Of a DNA stretch of 64,000 bases, positions 58,490 through 64,000 are shown piece by piece. Origin of the DNA: JACCZR01 sp963830065 (lineage in GTDB: Bacteria; Actinomycetota; Thermoleophilia; Solirubrobacterales; Thermoleophilaceae); assembly GCA_963830065.1 (NCBI GenBank), contig CAWHLA010000008.1, positions 248,001-312,000 of the forward strand, in the 5' to 3' direction. Positions within the stretch are counted from its first letter, which is position 1, and each line of letters starts with the position of its first letter. A program made the position numbers and the translations under genes. The notes under the pieces are model-generated. The model had not been told where the DNA came from, searched no databases, and saw only the letters and a program-made list of their open reading frames with translations.

Positions 58490-59847
58490 GCCGCCACCCC
58501 GTCGTACACCGCAGCCACGTCGCGGGCCAGGGCCGGCCACGAGTAGCGGGCACGGGCGTCGGCGTAGGCCGCCTCGCCGCGGCGCCGGCGCTCGTCGTCG
58601 TCGTTGACCGCCTCCACCAGGGCCTCGGCCAGTGCCTCCTCTTCGTCGGGCGGGACGAGCCAGCCCGTCTCGCCGTCGCGGACGATCTCCGCCGGCCCGT
58701 GCGCGTCCACGGCCACTACCGGCAGACCGCACGCCATCGCCTCCACCAGGACCTGCCCGAACTGCTCGCGCACGGAGGGAAGCACCAGCAGATCGGCCGC
58801 GTTGAGGCCGTCGGGAAGGTCGGAGTGACCCCGCCAGCCGGCCAGGAACACCTGATCGTCGCCGGTCTCCTCCACCACCTCGAGGGGGTGCTCGCCCTCC
58901 CACTCGCCGGGGAACCCGCCCAGGAGGACGAGCGGAGCGGGGTGCGCGAAGCGCTCTCTCGCGCGCGCGTGCGCGCGAATGAGCAGCGGGATGCGCTTCA
59001 CCTCGGTGTAGCGCCCGACGTAGAGCAGGACCCGTCCCTCCGCGAAGGCCTGCAGGTCTTCCTCGGCGTAGGAGACGCTGCCCGGCTCGCCCGAGCTGTC
59101 CCAGCCGCGCGGCTCGTCCACCAGCCAGCGGCGCCAGTGCTCGACGCGAGCCTGAGCAGTAGCCGGGGTGCGCTCGAAACCCACCGGGTCGAAGCCGTTC
59201 GGCGCCCACACCACACGCTCGGGCTCGACCCCGAGCAGGTCCGGCACCCGGCGCACGGCGTCGGGCGAGAGCACGAACAGCCGCTCGCAGGAGCGCGCCC
59301 AGTCGCGCATCCGCTCGGCCCAGGCCTCGGCGTGGTCCCAACCCGCGGGCGGGCCCTCGTCGATCTCGCGAAGCATCAGCAGCTCGGTTCCGTGCAGGTG
59401 CCCGACCCTCGGCACGCCGGGGAAGGAGCGGCGGGCGGCCTCGTTGATCGGCGTCAGGTGGTGGAGGTGAAGGACGTCGGCCTCGGCCGCCCCGGAGCGG
59501 GCCAGGTGCTCGGTCCAGGCGTCCACCAGCCGCTCGTAGTCCTCGTCCCCCACCGTGGCGTAGACCTGGTCGGGCGCGTCCTCGCGGTCCTCGTAGGAGG
59601 GCTGAAAGGGAGGGTCAGCCCGCAACGGGTCCGCGGTGCTCGCCGATGGGGTGTAGTCGAGCGGCCGCACGTCGATCCCCTGGTAGAAGGTGACCGCGTT
59701 GGACTCCTCCCCCACCGGCCCCAGGGACCCGGTGGCCACGGTCGCCTCCCAGCCGGCCGCGGGCAGGGCGCCGGCCAGGTATCGCGCCACCTGGGCGGAG
59801 CCCCCGCGGGGGAAGAAGATCAGCGCCAGCAGCGCGCGACGGGACAC
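58486..59847 (-). CDS. GT4-family glycosyltransferase
   Basis: A 453-residue GT-B enzyme. The N-terminal glycine loop is FFPRGGSAQVARYLAG (about 11), the acceptor-domain His lies in GHLHGTELLML, and the C-terminal donor site shows LLYVGRYTEVKRIPLL and the EX7E motif in REQFGQVLVEAMACGLPVVA. GTG start at 59847. It overlaps the YgjP-like gene. Probably transfers a nucleotide-activated hexose; acceptor unknown. Confidence 0.9.
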   Translation of the reverse strand: MSRRALLALIFFPRGGSAQVARYLAGALPAAGWEATVATGSLGPVGEESNAVTFYQGIDVRPLDYTPSASTADPLRADPPFQPSYEDREDAPDQVYATVGDEDYERLVDAWTEHLARSGAAEADVLHLHHLTPINEAARRSFPGVPRVGHLHGTELLMLREIDEGPPAGWDHAEAWAERMRDWARSCERLFVLSPDAVRRVPDLLGVEPERVVWAPNGFDPVGFERTPATAQARVEHWRRWLVDEPRGWDSSGEPGSVSYAEEDLQAFAEGRVLLYVGRYTEVKRIPLLIRAHARARERFAHPAPLVLLGGFPGEWEGEHPLEVVEETGDDQVFLAGWRGHSDLPDGLNAADLLVLPSVREQFGQVLVEAMACGLPVVAVDAHGPAEIVRDGETGWLVPPDEEEALAEALVEAVNDDDERRRRGEAAYADARARYSWPALARDVAAVYDGVAA

Positions 59848-59879
59848 AGCGCCTGAATCTAGGGCGGCGAGCGGTCGTG

Positions 59880-60617
59880 CTAGAGGATCACCGGCACCGC
59901 GCCGCCGTCCACCGACCAGGCCGCGCCGGTCACGTTGGACGCCCGCTCGGAGCACAGGAAGACGATCACCGCGGCGATCTCCTCCTCGGTGCCGAAGCGT
60001 CCCAGCGGGATCTTGCTCGCCTGGGAGGCGAGTGCCTCGTCGCGGTCGATCCCCTTCTGGTCTGCGACCTGGTCGGCCAGCCCGCCCTCGTCCATCCACA
60101 GCGAGCTGGACACCGCGCCGGGGGTGACCGCGTTCACCAGCACCCCCTCCCCGGCCCACGCGTCGGCGAAGGTGCGCGACAGCGACAGCTGAGCCGCCTT
60201 GGTGACCGAGTAGGCGGCGTTGGTGAGCGAGGGCCGCTTGCCGGCCGAGGAGCAGACGTTGACGATCCGCCCGCCGCCCGCCCTGGCCATGTGCGGAGCG
60301 CAGGCCTTCATCAGCCTCATCGGGCCCATCACGTGGAGCTCCCACTGCTCCTGCCAGTCGTCGTCGGTCAGCTCGTCCAGCGGCACGGACTGGCTGGTTC
60401 CGGCGTTATTCACCAGCACGTCGAGGCGGCCGTAGCGCTCGAGGCACTCGGCGGCCAGCCGCTCGGCGGCCTCGGGGTCGGTCACGTCGTGGCCGCTACC
60501 CCGGCTGGCGGCGAGCACGCTCGCCCCCTCGGCCTCGAGCATGTCGGCCGCCGAGCGCCCGATCCCTCGGCTCGCTCCGGTAACGATGCACGCCTTGTCC
60601 GTCAATCCCAAGTCCAC
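59880..60617 (-). CDS. Short-chain dehydrogenase/reductase
   Basis: A 245-residue classical SDR: cofactor loop TGASRGIG (about 14), NNAG (about 69), catalytic Ser in NVCSSAGKR and YSVTK (about 136-140), and SVDGG at the C-terminus. Ala/Ser-Arg after the second strand suggests NADP(H). The start codon lies only 9 bp from the divergent yjbQ ATG, so its promoter must sit inside yjbQ. Confidence 0.92.
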   Translation of the reverse strand: MDLGLTDKACIVTGASRGIGRSAADMLEAEGASVLAASRGSGHDVTDPEAAERLAAECLERYGRLDVLVNNAGTSQSVPLDELTDDDWQEQWELHVMGPMRLMKACAPHMARAGGGRIVNVCSSAGKRPSLTNAAYSVTKAAQLSLSRTFADAWAGEGVLVNAVTPGAVSSSLWMDEGGLADQVADQKGIDRDEALASQASKIPLGRFGTEEEIAAVIVFLCSERASNVTGAAWSVDGGAVPVIL

Positions 60618-60626
60618 GAGGAGCTA

Positions 60627-61088
60627 ATGAAATCGCACACCGCGTACCGAACCTTCGAGACCGACGAGCGCCGTGAGTTCGTGCGCATCACCGACGACGT
60701 CCAGCACGAGGTCGACGAGTCGGGTGTGGCCGACGGCATGGTGCTCGTGTCGGCCATGCACATTACCGCCGGCGTGTGGGTCAACGACGACGAACCGGGC
60801 ATCCAGCAGGACGCGCTGGAGTGGCTGGACAAGCTGGCGCCGCCGAGCTGGAAGGCGCCGTCGAACGACACCGCGGCCTCGCTGCTCCCCGACCCCGGCG
60901 ACTACCGCCACCACCGCGGAGGCGAGGACAATGGCGACGCCCACCTGAAGAACCTGCTCGTGCACCAGCAGGTGGTGCTGCCGGTCACCGACGGACAGCT
61001 CGACCTGGGGCCCTGGCAGGCCGTCTTCTACACCGAGTTCGACGGCCGGCGCCCCAAACGGCTGGTGATCAAGGTGATCGGGGAGTAG
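60627..61088 (+). CDS. yjbQ: YjbQ family protein (UPF0047)
   Basis: A 153-residue protein of the secondary thiamine-phosphate synthase-like family. RREFVRITDDVQHEV (about 15), SAMHITAGVWVNDDEPG (about 42), HRGGEDNGDAHLKNLL (about 94) and QAVFYTEFDGRRPKR (about 130) are the conserved blocks, with the His residues of the metal site. Physiological role is uncertain in most bacteria. GAGGAG precedes the ATG. Confidence 0.92.
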   Translation: MKSHTAYRTFETDERREFVRITDDVQHEVDESGVADGMVLVSAMHITAGVWVNDDEPGIQQDALEWLDKLAPPSWKAPSNDTAASLLPDPGDYRHHRGGEDNGDAHLKNLLVHQQVVLPVTDGQLDLGPWQAVFYTEFDGRRPKRLVIKVIGE

Positions 61089-61105
61089 CCGACGAGCGCG
61101 CCGGG

Positions 61106-62029
61106 TCAGACCTGGTTGGCCTGGTTGGGCATCGGCTCGCCTCGCAGCGCGGCCGCGAGGTTGTCGACGGCGAGGTCGGCCATGGCCTCGCGCGTGGCGT
61201 GCGTGGCCGACCCGACGTGAGGCACCACGATCAGGTTCGGCGCCCGTAGGAGCGGGTGGTCGGCCGGCAGCGGCTCGGGGTCGGTCACGTCCAGCGCCGC
61301 GGCGGCGATCTCGCCCTCGTGCAGGGCCTCGGTCAGCGCGTCGGTGTCCACGATCGGCCCGCGGGCGGTGTTGACCAGGATGGCGTCGCTCTTCATGCGC
61401 CCCAGAGCGGCCGCGTCGATCAGGCCCCGGGTGTCGTCGGTCAGCGGGCAGTGCAGCGTGACGAAGTCCGACTCTGCCAGCAGGCGGTCGAGGCCGTCGC
61501 CGCGGGCGTCGAGAAGGGTCACGGCGAAGCCCTCGAGGCGCCTGGCCACCGCCTGGCCGATGCGCCCCGACCCGACGATGCCCACCGTCGCCCCGTGCAG
61601 GTCTCGCCCCAGCAGCCACTGCGGGTCCCAGGGGCCCCACTCCCCGGCCCGCACGGCCGCCTCGCCCTCGGGCAGCCGCCGCGCGGCGGCCAGCATCAGC
61701 GCCACGGCCAGGTCGGCGGTGGTGTCGGTGAGCACGTCGGGCGTGTGGCCCACCGGGATGCCGCGCCGCGTGGCCTCGTCCAGGTCGATGTTGTCGGTGC
61801 CCACGGCCATGGTCGACACCGCCCGCAGGCTCGGGGCGGCGTCGAACAGCTCGCCATCGACGCGGTCGGTGAGCATGCACAGCAGCCCCTCGGCGCGAGC
61901 GGCGTGCTCGCACAGGTCGGCAAACGGCGGCGCCTCGCGCTGGGGCCAGACGTCGAGTACGTACTCCTCGCCCAAGCGCTCCAGCGCCCCGCCGGGCAGA
62001 TCGAGGGTGACGAAGACACGGGCGCGCAC
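61106..62029 (-). CDS. D-2-hydroxyacid dehydrogenase (glyoxylate/hydroxypyruvate reductase type)
   Basis: A 307-residue NAD(P)-dependent enzyme. Rossmann loop VGIVGSGRIGQAVARR (about 150), catalytic Arg in VNTARGPIVDTDAL (about 225), Glu in DVTDPEPLPADHPL and His in VPHVGSATHATREAM (about 280). The region after the Rossmann loop is a little shorter than usual (LEGFAVTLLDARGDGL). Reduces a short 2-oxoacid such as glyoxylate; exact substrate not clear. Divergent from the next gene by 21 bp. Confidence 0.92.
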   Translation of the reverse strand: MRARVFVTLDLPGGALERLGEEYVLDVWPQREAPPFADLCEHAARAEGLLCMLTDRVDGELFDAAPSLRAVSTMAVGTDNIDLDEATRRGIPVGHTPDVLTDTTADLAVALMLAAARRLPEGEAAVRAGEWGPWDPQWLLGRDLHGATVGIVGSGRIGQAVARRLEGFAVTLLDARGDGLDRLLAESDFVTLHCPLTDDTRGLIDAAALGRMKSDAILVNTARGPIVDTDALTEALHEGEIAAAALDVTDPEPLPADHPLLRAPNLIVVPHVGSATHATREAMADLAVDNLAAALRGEPMPNQANQV

Positions 62030-62050
62030 CGAAGCCGCGAAGCTATCCGA

Positions 62051-62893
62051 GTGAGGGCTGCACTGATAGTCAACGCGGCGTCCGGCTCAGGCCGCCACAC
62101 CGCCGCGGTGGAGAGCGCCCTGCGCCAGGCGGGCGCGGCCGTGACCGTCTTCGCGCTCGGAGACGAGCGCGCCGCCGCCGCCTCGGACGCCGACCGCCTG
62201 GTGGTGGCCGGCGGCGACGGCACCGTGGCCGCGGTGGCCGTGGCCGCCTCGGCGTCGGGCAAGCCGCTCGCGGTGATCGCCGCGGGGACGGCCAACGACT
62301 TCGCCCGGGCGCACGGGCTGCCCCGCAGCCTGCGGGGTGCCTGCCTGCTCGCCGGTTCAGGGCTGCGTACCCGGAAACTGGAGCTGGCATGGATGGACGA
62401 CCGTCCCTTTCTCAACGTGGCCAGTGCCGGGCTGGCCGCGCCGGCCGCGCGGCGCGCGGGCCGGTGGAAGCGCGCGCTGGGCGTGGCCGCCTACGGCCTC
62501 GGGGCGATGGGCGCCGCGGTGATGGACTCGCCCGTGCCCTCCAGCGTGCACGTCGACGGCGAGCTGGTCTACGAGGGCGAGGCCTGGCAGGTGACGGTGG
62601 CCAGCTCCGGCGCGTTCGGCGGCGGCTCCCATCTCAACGTGGCCGACGCCAGCGACGGCTTCCTGGAGACGGTGGTGCTGCAGGACAGCCCGCGTGCGCT
62701 GCTCGCCCTGCGCGCCGTGGGCATGCGCACCGGGCGGGTGACCGAGCAGACGGGCGTCAGCCACCGCCGCGGGCATGAGGTGCGGCTGGGCGTCCCCCAC
62801 GGGACCGAGTACAACGTCGACGGCGAGGTCGTGCGCTACGGGCCGGCGCGGTTCCGCGTCGACCCGGCGGCCTTTGACCTGGTCGTAGGCTGA
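62051..62893 (+). CDS. Diacylglycerol kinase-like lipid kinase
   Basis: A 280-residue DagK/YegS-type kinase. The nucleotide motif VVAGGDGTVAAVA (about 53), AAGTANDFARAHG (about 77) and a C-terminal beta domain with SSGAFGGGSHLNV and DVDGEVV-type sequence (YNVDGEVV, about 256) fit the family. GTG start at 62051; the longer frame upstream is antisense to the dehydrogenase. Lipid phosphorylation is inferred from family. Confidence 0.88.
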   Translation: MRAALIVNAASGSGRHTAAVESALRQAGAAVTVFALGDERAAAASDADRLVVAGGDGTVAAVAVAASASGKPLAVIAAGTANDFARAHGLPRSLRGACLLAGSGLRTRKLELAWMDDRPFLNVASAGLAAPAARRAGRWKRALGVAAYGLGAMGAAVMDSPVPSSVHVDGELVYEGEAWQVTVASSGAFGGGSHLNVADASDGFLETVVLQDSPRALLALRAVGMRTGRVTEQTGVSHRRGHEVRLGVPHGTEYNVDGEVVRYGPARFRVDPAAFDLVVG

Positions 62894-62898
62894 AGGTC

Positions 62899-63735
62899 AT
62901 GGCACGCGACACGGGCTTTCCGGGTACGGACGCCCAGTTCGACTTCGGTCGAACGCGGCGCCGGCGAGCGCTGGCGCGGCTCTCGAGCCGGCTGCGGCGC
63001 GAGCCGGGCGACGTGTTCGTGATCCTCCCGTTCGAAGAGGTCGTGGAGGCGCTGGGGAGGGTGGGCGAGCGCAGCCTCGGGATGCAGTCGATCGAGCTGG
63101 ACTCGATCGTCGGGACGGTCGACCGGGGGCGCGAGTTCGACCGCGCCTTCCGCCCCGTATCGGGGCGGGTGCGCCCGCGATGGGAGCGAATCGCCGCGGC
63201 CCAGCGCCGGGGCGAGTCGATGCCGCCGATCGACGTCTACCGCATCGGCGAGGTCCACTTCGTGCGCGACGGGCACCACCGCGTGTCGGTGGCGCGGGCG
63301 CTCGGCGTCGACACCATCGACGCGTACGTGACCGAGGTCCAGACACGGGTCGGAGCCGATCGCGGCATCCGCCTGAGCGACCTCCCACTCAAGTCTCACG
63401 AGCGGCTGTTCTTCGAGCGCGTACCGCTGCCGCACGAAGCCCGCTCGAAGATCCGGGTGAGCGAGCCCGAGCGCCAGTACGGCGACCTGGCCGAAGGCGT
63501 CGAGGCGTGGGGGTTCCGGCTCATGCGCGACCGCGGTGAGCTGATGAACCGCAAGGAGATTGCCCTGGAGTGGCTCGGTCATGAGTACGAGCCGGTGGTA
63601 GAGATGCTCCGAGAGGCGGACCTGATCGGCAACCAGACCGAAACCGAGGCCTACATGCGCGTGGCGGCCGAGCGCTACCGGCTGCTGCGCACCCACGAGT
63701 GGAACGAGGAAGTCATCGAGAGGCTGAAGCGATAG
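62899..63735 (+). CDS. ParB-like nuclease-fold protein
   Basis: A 278-residue soluble protein. The central part has MPPIDVYRIGEVHFVRDGHHRVSVARALG-type sequence (about 110-135; key residues DGHHR), which is the ParB/sulfiredoxin phosphate-binding motif, followed by a helical C-terminal region. It lacks an obvious ParB HTH, so it is not a chromosome-partitioning ParB. Similar proteins are common in actinobacteria with no known role. Its stop overlaps the next GTG by one base. Confidence 0.78.
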   Translation: MARDTGFPGTDAQFDFGRTRRRRALARLSSRLRREPGDVFVILPFEEVVEALGRVGERSLGMQSIELDSIVGTVDRGREFDRAFRPVSGRVRPRWERIAAAQRRGESMPPIDVYRIGEVHFVRDGHHRVSVARALGVDTIDAYVTEVQTRVGADRGIRLSDLPLKSHERLFFERVPLPHEARSKIRVSEPERQYGDLAEGVEAWGFRLMRDRGELMNRKEIALEWLGHEYEPVVEMLREADLIGNQTETEAYMRVAAERYRLLRTHEWNEEVIERLKR

Positions 63736-64000
63736 TGCGGGCCGCGGTGGTCCCCGAGTACGGCGCGCCACCCGAGGGGCGCGACTTCGACGTGCCCAGC
63801 CCCGGCGACGGCGAGGTGGTGGTCGAGGTGGCAGTCGCGGGCCTGAACCCGGTGGACCTGACGCGCGCGGCCGGCACGTTTCACGGGGGCTCGCCCGACC
63901 CGCCGTACGTCGCGGGCAGCGAGGGAGTGGGTCGGGTCGACGGCGGCGGGCTGGCCTATTTCAACTCCTCCAGCGGGTCGATGGCCGAGCGCGCGGCGGT
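63735..64000 (+). CDS. Zinc-free alcohol dehydrogenase / quinone oxidoreductase, partial
   Basis: The first 88 codons of an MDR-family protein, cut by the right window edge. The GroES-like N-terminal domain is seen: DGEVVVEVAVAGLNPVDLTRAAG (about 25-46) and YVAGSEGVGRV (about 59-69). The Asn-Pro-Val-Asp in place of the zinc-ligand Cys suggests the quinone oxidoreductase-like group. GTG start overlaps the ParB-like stop (TAGTG). Confidence 0.85.
   Translation, partial: MRAAVVPEYGAPPEGRDFDVPSPGDGEVVVEVAVAGLNPVDLTRAAGTFHGGSPDPPYVAGSEGVGRVDGGGLAYFNSSSGSMAERAA

Overview
The window is high-GC DNA (roughly 70 % by eye) with densely packed genes, many GTG/TTG starts and frequent 1-4 nt stop/start overlaps. 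A six-gene Mce (MlaD-domain) cluster, an HspR-type operator at hsp20, TadE-like proteins, Tat/lipoprotein ferritin-like proteins and a Ser/Thr kinase point to an actinobacterium. A deep-branching class such as Thermoleophilia is my best guess, from general gene flavour only; no rRNA is present to test it.

Layout. 1-5.5 kb: a truncated membrane protein, divergent from a voltage-gated cation channel, a hypothetical gene and tldD-tldE. 5.6-10.6 kb (minus): secG, a CcmI-like gene, ccmF, ccmE, a small anchored protein and a Na+/H+ antiporter fused to a cupin. 10.7-15.1 kb: a secreted GH2 glycosidase, a coiled-coil protein, a cytochrome P450 and a crotonase. 15.2-18.1 kb: a short HTH gene, then a 2.5 kb segment bounded by a 46-bp direct repeat of the 3' half of tRNA-Gly(CCC) and carrying one secreted protein; this looks like a mini-island or remnant. 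18.1-19.9 kb: tlpA/ccmG-like, ccmH and ccdA, the second half of the cytochrome c maturation genes. 19.9-27.5 kb: argS, rlmH, a DUF3467 gene, a kinase remnant, an M48 protease, a metallophosphoesterase, a lipoprotein, a Ser/Thr kinase and tgt. Three of these (argS, the phosphoesterase, tgt) are each broken by a one-base indel in or beside a short C/G run.

27.5-35.3 kb (minus): uvrC-rapZ-gap-pgk-tpiA-gpmI, then hsp20 with its own promoter overlapped by a HAIR-like operator, so lower glycolysis is one transcription block. 35.3-38.2 kb: a MaoC-like hydratase, a fatty acid desaturase and two small membrane proteins. 38.2-41.1 kb: two TadE-like proteins, a TadZ/ParA-like protein and a TadG-like/VanY/lytic transglycosylase fusion. 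41.1-45.4 kb: a repeat-bearing intergenic stretch, uppP, a second P450, ppa and a second crotonase. 45.4-56.1 kb: a tightly coupled operon of six mce genes followed by two ferritin-like proteins and a cupredoxin, with no YrbE permease or Mkl ATPase in the window. 56.2-64 kb: an ABC-2 exporter pair, a YgjP-like peptidase, a glycosyltransferase, an SDR, YjbQ, a 2-hydroxyacid dehydrogenase, a diacylglycerol kinase-like protein, a ParB-like protein and a truncated alcohol dehydrogenase.

Strongest leads: the tRNA-Gly bounded mini-island and its cargo; the permease-less mce/ferritin/cupredoxin operon; the TadG-VanY-SLT fusion; the antiporter-cupin fusion; a channel with a TLEGW selectivity filter; an ArgS whose HIGH motif is replaced; and a Cys-type CcmE. 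Functions are assigned from recognised motifs only; no database search was run.
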